From positions 1 to 64,000 of the forward strand of contig QJPP01002949.1 in assembly GCA_003996215.1 (NCBI GenBank): a stretch of 64,000 nucleotides of DNA, read 5' to 3'. The notes below the pieces were generated by a model. The model was not told the DNA's origin. It ran no database searches and saw only the letters and a list, made by a program, of their open reading frames with translations. The DNA comes from Jaltomata sinuosa. Taxonomy: Eukaryota > Streptophyta > Magnoliopsida > Solanales > Solanaceae. The translations under genes and the position numbers were made by a program. Numbering within the stretch: the stretch's first letter is position 1; each line of letters opens with the position of its first letter. Below, piece by piece: positions 47,220 through 58,330 of the stretch.

Positions 47220-49110
47220 TTTTAGCTCTCCTCCGCCTTCCCCCTTCTCTTCCCCCTCCACCCCACGCTGTTTTTTTGCCTTCTCCGTTTCGGTTCCCTT
47301 TCTGGGTAAGCTACTTTTCTTGATTTGATTTTGATCTCTTTTGATGATTATTTAGTCCAAGTTTGTTCCTTTTTTCGTTTTTATTGTGTTTTATTTTCGA
47401 AATCTGTATGTGGGTTTGTGGGGGGTGGGGAGTTAGGGATTGGATGACTGTGATCAGTTTATTCTTTCTGGGTAAGCTACATTTCGACTGTTCTTGATTT
47501 GATTATGTTCTATTTTGATGATTGTTTAGTCAAAGTTTGTTCCTTTTTCGTTTTTATTGTGTTTTTTTTCGAAGTTTGTATGTGGGGTTGGGGGTATTTA
47601 AGGGTTTGATCACTGTGATCAGTTTATTCTTTCACGTGTTGCCCATTTCTGTGTTTGTTGTTGTTACATTGGTCAGTTTTCTACCTGTTATTGTGTTATT
47701 GTTGAGGTCTGTATTTAGTTTTTTTTTTTGTTCTACTGGTTGATCACTGCGATTGTAATTTAGTCAATTTTTGGTTATTTTTTTCCCTTTTATTGCGTTA
47801 AGCTACTTTTTGACTGTTCTTGATTTGATTATGTTCTCTTTTGATGGTTGTTTAGTCAAATTTTGTTCCTTTTTCAATTTTTTTGTGTTTTTTTTTTTGA
47901 AATTTGGGAGTGTGTTTGGGGTGGGGGTGGGGGTGGGTTTAAGGGTTTGATCACTGCAATCTTTCTTGTGTTGCCCATTTCTGTGTTTTTGGTGTTAGTG
48001 TCTTACATTAGACTGATATATCAGTTTAGGTTTTTTGATTCTACGGGTTGATCACTCGATTGTAGTATAGTCAATTTTTCGTTCTTTTTTTCCTTGTATT
48101 GCGTTATAGCTCCCCTTTGCCTTCTCCCGCCCCCCAAGACGGTGTTTTTTTGCCTTCTCTGCTTCGAACCCTTTCGAGGAGGGGGGGTGTTAAGGGTTGG
48201 ATGACTGTGATCAGTTTATTCTTTCTTGTGTTTTGCCCATTTCTGTGTTTTTTGTTGTTACAGTGTGTTACATTGTAATTGATGTATTTTCTTCTTTGTT
48301 GTGTGATTTGTTGAGGTTTGTATTTAGGTTTTTTTTATTATACTGGTTGATCATGTGATTGTAATATAGTCAATTTTTCGTTCTTTTTTTCTTTTTATTG
48401 CATTATAGCTCTCCTTTGCCTTCCCCCGGCCCCCAAAATGCTGTATTTTCGCGTTCTCTGCTTCGATCCCTTTCTGGGTAAGCTACTTTTGACTGTTCCT
48501 GATTTGATTGTGTTCCATTTTGATGATTGTTTAGTCAAAGTTTGTTCCTTTTTCGTTTTATTGTTTTTTTTTTCGAAATTTGTATGTGGGTTTGGGGGTG
48601 TTTAAGGGTTTGATCACTGCAATCAGTTTATTTGTCCATTTCTGTTTTTTTTTTGTTACATTGAACTGATATATTTTCTTCTTTGTATTTAGGGATTTTG
48701 ATTCTACTAGTTGATCACTGCGATTGTAATTTAGTCAATTTTTTAATCTTTTTTCCTTTTACTGTGTTATAGCTCTCCTTAGCCTTCCCATTCTTCCCCA
48801 ACCCATCACACACACACACTGTTCTTTTGCTTTTTCTGCTTCAATCCCATTATCAGTAAGATACTTTTTGACTGTTGATTTGATTCTGTTCTCTTTTGAT
48901 GGTTATTTAGTCAAAAGTTTGTTCGTTCCCCCCTTTTTTGTGTTTTTTTCTTCTAAATTTATATGGGGGGGAGGGGGGTTAAGGGTTTTGATGACTGCGT
49001 TTCTATATTTTTTGTTGTTGTTACATTGAATTGGTTTCTTTTCTTTCTTTATTGGGTTATTGTCGAGGTTTGGGTTCTCATTCTATGGTTTGATCACTGT
49101 GATTATTTTC
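47220..49110 (+). repeat. Degenerate tandem array of the NAC 5' exon/intron boundary (~6 units)
   Basis: Landmarks recur in order. GGTAAGCTAC-like donor sequence occurs at about 47304, 47471, 47797, 48476 and 48857. TTTAGTCAAAGTTTGTTCC occurs near 47351, 47526, 47851, 48531 and 48907. TTGATCACTG-like motifs recur two per unit. CT-rich exon-like stretches (TAGCTCTCCTTTGCCTTCC) occur near 47225, 48108, 48405 and 48770. Units are about 165-380 bases and diverged, with G-run and T-run length differences. The fourth unit lacks its donor. Confidence 0.85.
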
Positions 49111-49470
49111 TCATCTCCCTTGGTGCAATTCTGCTGCTTTTTTCCCCTCATGGTGTACAGATTCCTTTCTTTGCCTTTTGCATCTTCCTACTTTTAGCAT
49201 GCGAAGTATAAATTGGAGACTGTCTGTAATTGGTTTTAGTTGTGCTCATCCAGTGTGAATCAGTGTTTAAATTTAATGATTAGGGATTAACTCTTTCCTA
49301 GATAGAGCTTGCTCATTTGCTTTATTGTCATTTTGGTTTTTGTCAATCTGGGTTTGCTTTGTTATTTGTTTTGGTTATGGAGATGTTTACTTTGCATGCA
49401 GTGATCAATATTAGTGTAGCTTCTTTTGAATTGGTATTATTAGGTCTTGATACCTGAGGCTGATGATTTC

Positions 49471-49671
49471 ATGAATAACAGGTTTTTGAATTGTGCACCA
49501 GATGTCTGTTGGCTCCAGCAAGAAGCATCAATTCCTAGTTTGTTGTGCATTCCTTTTCATGAACCGCAGAAGGTTGTGGTGCTCAGGGAAGATATTGTTT
49601 CGACATTGGACTTGACAGCTGTTGAGATTTTTTTTGTCTGGGGGGTGGGAGGCTCGTGTATGTGCAGATAG
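49471..49671 (+). CDS. 66-codon upstream ORF in the NAC leader
   Basis: ATG at 49471, TAG at 49669-49671, 89 bases before the main ATG. The frame stays open even upstream to about 49447. A plausible acceptor (TTATTAG at 49443) would place it in the exon that carries the main start. The peptide starts MNNRFLNCAPDVCWLQQ and ends with a hydrophobic, Gly-rich, Cys-containing tail. From memory, the Arabidopsis ANAC082 mRNA has a peptide-dependent regulatory uORF; I could not compare the peptides. It could also be chance. Confidence 0.5.
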   Translation: MNNRFLNCAPDVCWLQQEASIPSLLCIPFHEPQKVVVLREDIVSTLDLTAVEIFFVWGVGGSCMCR

Positions 49672-49760
49672 CTCTTTTAGTCTAGATTTCGTCACCACGC
49701 CCTTTTGGGCTACTTCTTTTCATTTAGTTTGGCTGTTTTTTTTCTTTTTTGGTCATTTCA

Positions 49761-52700
49761 ATGGCAAGGCTTCCGCCTGGGTTTCGCTTTCACCCAACTG
49801 ATGTTGAGCTGATTATGTACTATCTCAAACGGAAGATCGTTGGGAAAAAACTTCATTTTGAAGGCATAACGGAGCTCAACATCTACAAGTTCTCCCCGTG
49901 GGACCTTCCAGGTATCTGTCTATTGTTTATATGGGGAAGTTTGTTAAACAATTGCATTTTGCTAAGCTTGGTTTTCCTAACAATATAGGAACCCCTTACC
50001 TCTGGTCCACTTTTCCTTCAAAGATCTATATACAGTTGTTATTCAGTGGTATAATGTGTACTTCCACCAAAAGCTTGCCCTTTCTTCTTTTCTTTTTATA
50101 TGGAAAAATGACAATTTTACTTGAAGAGATTCTAGAGGAATCCCATGCATGATACAGTGGCACACATTCTACCTCTCCTCCTGAAAATCGTGTACATAAT
50201 GTGCTGAGTTGTCTGTTCTGTACTTTTAAAAAAAAATGCTTTGAGATAAGAATAACCATCAGCTTGTTAATGAATTTTCTATACACATTCTACCAATGTT
50301 CTCCTAAAAATCGTGTACATAATGTGCTGAATTGTCTGTTCTGTACTTAAAAAAATGCTTTGAGATACGAATAACCATCAGCTTGTTAACGAATTTTCTA
50401 CTTATGCTCATTCTAATTTACGCTTCTGTGGGTCTCTGAAATTGACATTTGGAATACGTAGTTATAGAAGTCTATCTTTTCCTCTCTGTTTTTAACTATC
50501 AAAGTTAATACTTTCAGTAGAAATCTCTAGCAGTTAAACAGTACCTGTTTAGGGGCAAGTTGAGGGGATTCTACTTGTTTTTATTCAACTTTGTGTAATG
50601 TTTTAATATCTCCTGCCAGACAAATGTTGCTATAAAAGTAAAGATCTAGAGTGGTACTTCTTTTGCCCAAGGGAGAGAAAGTATGCAAGTGGAGCCAGAA
50701 TGAATCGCGCTACTGAAACTGGATACTGGAAAACTACTGGGAAAGATAGATCTATTACTTATGACGAAAAGATTGTTGGATCAGTCAAAACACTTGTTTT
50801 TCACAAAGGTCATCCCCCGCGTGGGCAGAGAACTGATTGGCTAATTCACGAATACAAGTTTGAAGATATAAAATTAAGTGATGCAGGATTTGCTCAGGTA
50901 CTTCTAGCCTACCTTGGTTAAATTACTACCTAATTCTTGTATCAGTTTTTATGTTCTTTCTTTTTGTGATAGTAGCAACATAGCCAATGATAGCCCCTTG
51001 CAGTTTCTTTCTCTCTCCCCTTTTTCTGTTTGCACTTGACTTACGGTAATGTGATCTAGTTTCCATATGTGAGAACCTGATTAGAACTTTATGGCACTAT
51101 CATAGTTTCCATATGTGAGAAATCTTGATTGAAACATCGTGCTAAGTGGGTCATGTTTTCTCATTCTTGGAATTAATATTCTGGGGATAATATTAAGATG
51201 ATACATTCCCTACTATGTAGTCCCCTACTATCTCTACTAGGGTTTCTTAATTTTGAATTTTCCTTGGTGAGTCTAGATCTTTGATTTTCCTTGAATGAAA
51301 GTGTACTGAGACACTCTCCTACATTGTTTTGGGAGTTCTAGTTTCTTAAAGATTGCATCTATTTCTCATTGATCCTTTACTTGGTGATCATGGCATACAA
51401 TGTCTATGGCACTATGCTTGCAGGGTAGATTTGGATTAGAAAAAGCATTGAGTTGGTAGGTTGGTCCTTAGTTCAGCATACCAAGTCTTTCCCCTTATAT
51501 TTTTTGGGACCTTAAGTTTCTTTATTGTTGATTATTTCTCAAATTTCGTCATGTCACATGGTTCCTATGCTTGAAAAGATAGATTTGGAATTGTGAAAAG
51601 CTATGTAACTCAGGTGAAAACATCTAACAAAACAGAAAAGCTGTTGCATATTGTTCTCTTGTTTGTACATTGTTCCAACATCAAGCATTTTGTTTTCATC
51701 TTCAATTTCTTCAACCTATGTTAAGAAAAGAGGCAGACTGGGTCAATGAAGTGGGTGGAGAAACCTGCTTTCTCAGTTTTTAATCCCAACGGAGACGAAA
51801 TACCAAGTGATTTTTTCAGATGCCAATGCCTTGGTGTCACAGGGTATGTTGTTGCCTATGCCTTGGTGGGCACTTGTGCTGGTGGGAACTTGGTGGAATA
51901 GTAGAGGTGCGCCAAAGCAGGACCGGACATGACCTTCGTAGAAAAATGACATTGATATTTCATGTTCCTCAAATTCTATGGTGTAATTATTAGCCAATCT
52001 TAGTTGTGCTGTGCTGTTTGTGAGGTTCCAACTATATGGAAGTAGGACATTCTCAAACTTGAATTAAATACTGGTTTCTGGATTTCTTATGGTCATTATG
52101 TTAGGGTTGGGCTTGATATAGTATTATCATCTTTCTTTGTATTTTTGTAAATTTTAAAAACTTATCATTCATCAAATACTTGTTTTGTAGGATTCTTATG
52201 TGCTTTGTAAAGTATTTCAGAAGAGTGGGCCAGGTCCAAAAAATGGTGCACAGTACGGAGCACCTTTTAAGGAGGAAGATTGGGAAGATGACAAGATTCC
52301 TGCTGAACCTTGTACATCCGATGTTTTTGCGGCTCCACCTGGAAGGCCTGATAATCGAAGCAACTCAATTGTGAGCCGAATGGTTGACCCAGGAAGCACA
52401 TCTGACTGGCCTTCTACTGAACCGAATCTATCTCCCATTCAGCCTTCTATCCAAAGAATGCCTTTGGATGAGCCAGATGACGAGGTGTTGCCTGGTGAAC
52501 CAAAACTGTCCAATGTATCTCCTATCAATTGGATGCCTCCAGATCAGCTAGATGATGAGGGGGCGCCTGGTCAATCAAGTCCGTCCAATATTTTTTCTGC
52601 TCTACCTATACTGCCTGAGAAACAGAGTTGTTCAGTTGGTGCCAGCATGGTCAACCCTGGTCCAGGTCCATCTAATGATCTGTTGTGTACTAATGAGATG

Positions 52701-54003
52701 GCTCTTGATGAGCAAGATGACGAGATGATTGGTCTATTAGCGCAATTCACAGAAGATACTTTGTTTTCTGCTGGCAATGTGACTAATCAGGTTGGTATGC
52801 TGTAGTGTTTATAAGTCTATTGGGATAAGCTTTGACATTCAAGTGCATGTTTATCATAGAAATTTTATTTTAATGTTTAGCTAATGCCTTCCCTTGTTGT
52901 CCATTCCTTGTTGTCCATTCTACCGTTTGCACTAGTTCCTTCTCTCCATTTTGCTTGAATTAGAGCTTGACTGAGTAAAGTTAAATGAAAGTTGCTTGTT
53001 GTTCGAGATTGGTTTATGACAATATCAAAGCTTGATACTCTTTGGACAATTCTTGGTATGGCTGCTTTTAAGATAAATTGACAAGAGGATTTTCAACAAG
53101 GTTCTACAGATAGTCAAACTCATCTATTATATGGCTTGATCAGAATATCTTCACGAAAAAGAAAATTGCTTTAATTATTTCATCTATAGGGTTCAGGAAC
53201 TATAGTTTTAGTATTTCCTGTTTTGTTTCAGTTGCTTGCTTTTTACTTTTTTAAAGATATTATATCATAGCAAATTGTACGACATTTATTGGATATGTGG
53301 AACTTGTTTAATTATAATGTTATTGATTAAGATTCTTCCTTTAGCAGAATCTAGAGAACTTTAACCAAGATGGAAAGGCTCCACCTGCTGCTTTTACTGA
53401 TGGGAATGATATATTTGACGGCCTTGGAGACATCGAATTCTGGGCAGGAGTAGGTCAACTGGGATCTGATCTCTCTGCAAGTGGTGGAGCTAATTATAGT
53501 CTTAACCCCATGATTCTGCCACAAGATGCTTATATGGAGCTCAATGATCTTGAAATCCCTTTAACTGAAACCATTGGAACTGGACAATTAGTGTCGGGCA
53601 ACTTCTGTGCACCATGTAACTCCAACAATGGCATGCAGCAGCGCTGTTTTGGAAACAATTCCTTGGGCATAGTTCAAGATTTAGGCGAACATCATCTCCC
53701 GATGCTCCCTGAAAGTTACACTCAACAAGTGAATTATTCTGACATGGTGAGACCTTGTTCTTCTTTTTTGTGTAGAAGCTCATCTTTTCTTTCATTTCCC
53801 ATATCTTTACTAATAGATTTAGTCAACTGCAGGTTTACAATTTTCAGCATAATGCAAGTCAGGGTTATAATGCTGCGACTAACTTCAATGTCAGCTCTTA
53901 CAAGCAACCAGAGGATAGTAGACTCGATACCCAAAACCTGGAAAGAGGTAGATCTCATTTTTCTGATGACAATTCTGCTTGGTGGTACAAGCATTCATGT
54001 TAG
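49761..54003 (+). CDS. NAC-domain transcription factor (NAC082/103-like)
   Basis: DNA-binding transcription factor acting in the nucleus. Coding exons: 49761-49911, 50620-50897, 52191-52790, 53348-53746, 53833-54003, all with GT/AG borders and joining phases; 1599 nt, 532 residues. The NAC domain covers about residues 3-170: LPPGFRFHPTDVEL, KRKIVGKKL, DLEWYFFCPRERKYASG, NRATETGYWKTTGKDR, GQRTDWLIHEYKFED and KSGPGPKNGAQYGAPF. The last motif, with the DVEL variant, is typical of the NAC082/103 branch, some members of which mediate ribosomal/ER stress responses. The C-terminal region is acidic and Pro-rich, with three repeats resembling MPLDEPDDE. No transmembrane helix. The last exon ends at a TAG after AWWYKHSC. 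A donor-like GT within it (53948) leaves an alternative C-terminus possible. Exon 4 has a TTAGCAG double acceptor. Confidence 0.92.
50162..50404. repeat. 123-bp tandem duplication (NAC intron 1)
   Basis: CGTGTACATAATGTGCTGA occurs at 50189 and 50312, and the neighbouring CTTTGAGATAAGAATAACCA stretch repeats with the same 123-base offset. The copies differ at a handful of positions and in A-run length. Confidence 0.85.
51733..51945 (+). mobile_element. Diverged, rearranged SINE copy (NAC intron 2)
   Basis: Contains GGGTCAATGAAGTGGGTGGAG, CCTTGGTGGGCACTTGTGC and GTAGAGGTGCGCCAAAGCAG in the order of the SINE at 41578-41792, but lacks the head and carries an internal partial duplication. Confidence 0.55.
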
Positions 54004-55139
54004 TTCTGTTTGTCTACACAAACGCGATTGTGGACAACAAAAATGAGATATAGGATATAAATATTGTGACTGGTCGTCAGATCATGTAATCTAATATGTG
54101 GCCTGTCTTGGCTGTTAGAGGGTAGGGGAAAAGATTCCTTTTCTCTGAATTTTCTGTTTTAGGTGATTTGATCTTCTTACAATGTAGACACTGTGCAGCA
54201 TCTATGACGAGGTTACATAAACCTCTAATTTATGGTCAGTGGGGCTGCAGGTACTCGCTGCAGTCTTTGATGTGTTCTCGATTGTTTTACATGGTGTCTC
54301 ATTATCTTGTTTGTTTTGTTAACTTGTCTTCAGGGGTGCAGCATCAAAAGTTTTATTTGAGCATATTTGCTCTTTGTGATGGTTCCTTCATACTTGTCAA
54401 GGCTGAGGTGACTCTTGGGGTTGATGGATGCACTGACGACGCCTTGTCAGTTTTACTGGGAGAGCAAAGAAAGTTGTATTTGAGCATATTTGCTCTTTCT
54501 GGTGGCTCCTTCATACTTGTCAAGGCTGAGGTGACTCTTGGGTTTGGTGGATGCACTAACGACGCCTTGTCAGTTATACTGGGAAATCCTTCTTTTGCTT
54601 TTACCTGTGGGTCAAATGTTGATAAGGCAGATTTTACTAAGGAAGTGCATGAGGCCTTCTGTTTTGGGTTTAGTTTGGCTTTCATTTGCTTTTCTCGTTT
54701 AGAGATGTTATGGTTCAATTCATTATGGGAGTTGTATGAATTTATCTTCTTAAAGATATTCCTAGACCAACTTCAATTTAATTTAAGTGGAACGTCTTTT
54801 CATCGTCATTTTCATCTCAGCTATAAACTAATTATGCAGTGCTCCGAGTTTGATAACACGTGTCAAGTGGTCCAAAATGAATTACAGTAAACCAATTTCC
54901 CTTTCTGGTGTTCAGGTAAGCTGTCATCTTTCCTTTAGCCAAAAACATTGAACTTCATTCATCAACAAAATCTCTACCCCTAAGCCTACGGCGTTTCTAT
55001 CTCTATATCTCCGTGCATGATTTTGTCTGTGAAGTGCATCTTGCTCTTTCTTGTTATCTTTTGCTGTTATAACAATAAAGAATATTAAGTTACAAATTCT
55101 CCATCTTGGTGTCAAATTTTGTTTTATTCTGAGACTTAA
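54004..55139 (+). other. NAC 3' flank with an in-frame 123-bp tandem duplication
   Basis: The NAC 3' UTR is expected here. An open frame at 54168-54890 spans a tandem duplication: TTTGAGCATATTTGCTCTTT occurs at about 54356 and 54479, an offset of 123 bases (41 codons). The two copies differ mainly at sites that would change the amino acid, so the frame does not look conserved. No known domain. Confidence 0.55.
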
Positions 55140-56650
55140 TCTTACCCCACATATTTGGATGGCTATATGCCATATGGTTATAAAATCTCTGATATATTCA
55201 ATCCAGATGACATGGACACATTAATAAGCAAATATATTGCTAAGATCCTAAAGATTTGGGTGCCATTTGAGTTTTCTTTGGTGTTCTTGATAGCCCACTG
55301 CAAGTGTTTGTCCCAGGTAGTAGATGTGTTGTCTTTGTAAGCTTGGTAGTACTTTGTTCCATTGGCCTTTAGCAGTCCACAAATGGACGCCCTTCTACAC
55401 CTACAATCCGCATTCATACCCCACTTGATAAGTTTATTTACAGTCGACACTTCCATGAAGATACATCGACATTGTGAATTTAGCCTCAGGCTTGGAAACC
55501 ACCCAGTAATTGTAAGTAGGCTTGGCTTGTCATGCTTCCAACTGTGGTAATGTATTGTATCTGCTCCAAAACAATTCCACTTCTTAAGTGTTTCCCTAAT
55601 CCTCCAATAGGCCTGCAATGGAACCAGAGTGTCTTCAAATTGTTGTCCACCTATTCCATAACTTCAAATTGTTCCTCTAAAGCTTTCTTGATGATGTTGA
55701 CTTCTGGATATATGTAGCTTCTACACATCATTAGCATGGATACCGAAGTGGACAGTTTCCCCTAGTTGTGTTCTGTCTGTATAGGATAGGTTTTTAGCAA
55801 TCCATGAGGATATTCTAGCAATAATTTTCTCTGTAAGTGGTTGCCGTTGCACTACAGAGATTTTTGGTGGACCTAAATACTTCAAAGGGTAATTCGCCAC
55901 ATGAGTGGCCAAAGCTGTTGCAGGATCCTCTCCTTTTCATTCTGAGAAACCTCTCCAAAATACACAATTCCTTTTCAATATTTGCTAGTGAGAATTGGCT
56001 GAAGCAATGTTTTAAAACAGTGACAGATGTTTAAATAGTAATAAACCATCTGCAAAACATAGGTGAGTGATTTATCTTTGCACATATAGGATGATACTTA
56101 AAATCTTTCACCTTCAAGTCCATTTAGAGTTTTACTAAAATACTCCATAGCACTCGACACTCGTAAACACGAAGGGCGATACTTGTTTCCTAGTATAGGC
56201 ATTGACAAGTTCATAGATCGATATGATGTTATCTGCTAACTTTCTCCCAATAATGATATCAGCTTGAGCTTCACAGATAATAGTTGCTATAACCTGTTGT
56301 TTCATTGCAACCAGTACAACACGCAATTGGTCTATATTCTTTCACTTTGAAATTTGAATTGCCATTTTTAGGCAACAATGTTTATAACAATAAAGTTAGT
56401 GACCTTACATAACCTGCAAAGAGTACTAATGACTGGTGAGACAGCTTTTCCTGTATTGTAATGAGATCTAATTTGGTTTTATTAATCTTTTGAGTAATGT
56501 ATTTGAACTTGTCATTAGTTATAATTTTTCTCAATAGTATAGCCTAACTTCTTTCAGTTTCAGCCATATATTCTTCGTTCTGTTAGTAACCAGTTTCCTT
56601 CTCCCAGCTTACCACCAGCATACATAGAAATTTACCATGTTCAACCCACA
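55140..56650 (-). pseudogene. L1-type LINE relic
   Basis: Minus-strand pieces resemble plant L1 ORF2. Near 56150-56310 is CEAQADIIIGRKLADNII with ELVNAYTRKQVSP (reverse transcriptase finger/palm start). Near 55770-55900 is NYPLKYLGPPKISVVQRQ with ISSWIAKNLSYTDRTQL (post-RT region). Between them the frame is broken. Near 55200-55600 a possible continuation towards the C-terminus is weaker. Confidence 0.65.
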
Positions 56651-57060
56651 CATTAGGAGTGGTAGATTTAATGCATACCTTGCGAATTCGTGGTAATCGA
56701 GTAGCTCGAGATTAATATAAAAATTTATAAATTTTAAATGTTAGAATTCGCTTACGTGCACTCGGGGCAGATCTATATGCAGTCGTGGGGGTTAATTCGA
56801 ACCTCTCCTTTGTTGAAAAATTACGTTATATGTATAGGATCAAATTTTTATCTTACATGTAGATATTAAATGTTGAACTCCCTTAGCACAAACCAAAAGT
56901 GTAGTTAAGCGGTAAAAGGGGTTCAAATTTTCCTATGAAGTCCTATATTGCTATGCAGAAAAAGTAGTTCAATACTTCAATTCATTAATCTCTCTATACA
57001 CTATCTAAAAAAGAGTTCAAACAAATCAATTTTATTTTACATATTAATCATGATTAAATT
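56651..57060. other. Spacer with a possible short repeat
   Basis: The stretch from about 56765 to 56945 (GGGGCAGATCTATATGC ... GGGGTTCAAATTTTCCT) looks like a short interspersed repeat of the kind common in Solanaceae. The family is not assigned. Confidence 0.35.
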
Positions 57061-57244
57061 TTTTGAAGGGAAGCCTTGGAGTAACTGGTAAAAGTGCTGC
57101 CATGTGACCATGAGGTCACGCGTTCAAGTCGTGGAACAACCTCTGGCAGAAATGGGAGATAAGGCTGCGTACGATAAACTCTTGTGGTTCGATCATTTCT
57201 CGAACCCCGTGCATAATGAGAGTTTTAGTGCACCGAGCTGCCCT
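57061..57244 (+). mobile_element. tRNA-derived SINE, second family
   Basis: A-box-like AGCCTTGGAGTAACTGGTAA and B-box-like GGTCACGCGTTCAAGTCG are followed by a body ending GTGCACCGAGCTGCCC. Flanks TCATGATTAAATT (57048-57060) and TCATGATTAAAATT (from 57245) are a target duplication of about 13 bases. Unrelated in the body to the SINE at 41578. Confidence 0.75.
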
Positions 57245-58145
57245 TCATGATTAAAATTTCTAAATTTATGGTGATACAATGATATTTCTTATGTTTATGT
57301 CAAGTTTTTTATCATGACTCATGGAGCTGAATTGAGAAAATAAAAATGCAAACGCAAACATAAATATTGATTTGAGAGTGATTAAGGAGTCGTTTGATTG
57401 CTGGTCGCTCGCATCTGATCTGATCCGTTCATATCTATTCGACCCGCTCATTTGTGATCAGTACTATTAACGTGCTTATTTTTTTTAAACCCTGTTAATG
57501 AAAATCCAACTTTCGCCATCGCCATTACATTCCCTAATCACCTATATAAAACCTCCATAGCATCCCAAAAGAAGCAAACACATGAAATAAGAATATTAGG
57601 AAGTTTTAGTACCAAAAGAGAAAAACATGTCACGTACACATGTTAGGTCTGAAAAATCAAACTTCTTCCTTGGCCTATAATTGAGTTGAAAAAACATGCA
57701 CCTTATAAAGAACAATTTTGCACAAAAATACCAATAATTGTTTGTCAATTTGTCACATCGGGTCAAAGTAGAACTCTACCAAACAATACCAACAAAATTT
57801 CCTCCTATTCCACCAACTTAACAGACATCTTATGTTCCTTATGAAAAATAATTTTATTTTTATATAATACTTATATTTGTGCCTTCAATTACATCAAAAA
57901 AATTATTTGTAAATCTTATTATGATTGTCCCTTCCACAAGAGCATTATCACGGATCTTTACTTAATGAAAGGCGTCCCGTAAGATGCGCTATATTCACAA
58001 GGCGAGAAGCAAAAAAATAATTATAAAATTTACAAATTAAAATAAGTGTATAAATCAAATATCCATAAGTAAGTTAATTTATATACAAATTTATTTGCTA
58101 AATATTAACATTTTGTGTGAATAAATAATATTGAAAATATAAATA
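57245..58145. other. Gene-free spacer with an orphan TATA-like site
   Basis: CCTATATAAAACC at about 57541 has the shape of a plant core promoter, but no ORF of interest follows. The remainder is AT-rich. Confidence 0.35.
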
Positions 58146-58330
58146 ATGAAAGTGTGCTCTCTCTAATAGCTTAAGCTTTTAGATGAGATGGTTACACATA
58201 CATGATATACAAAGTAGGCAGAGATTCTACGATCAAATTTCACCCCCACTTATTATTAAAAAGAAGTTTCACGAGATTAATCTATGAAAAAAAAATCATG
58301 CCTCCACATAAAAAGAGTGTGTTCAAAATA
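58146..58330 (+). mobile_element. Copia-type LTR end and leader remnant
   Basis: GCTCTCTCTAATAGCTTAAG followed by CTTTTAGATGAGATGGTTAC and a leader with CGATCAAATTTCACCCCC and TTAATCTATGAAAAAAA matches the remnants near 15505 and 16739-16890. The PBS itself is decayed. Confidence 0.45.

Noticed and set aside
53948..53949. Splice donor in the last NAC exon leading to further coding exons
   Set aside because: The frame continues through it to a TAG at 54001 and no convincing in-frame downstream exon was found, so the unspliced end was preferred; an alternative end cannot be excluded.
57061..57244. tRNA gene
   Set aside because: A- and B-box-like motifs are present, but no cloverleaf can be drawn with a proper acceptor stem. 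The body and target duplication show a SINE.
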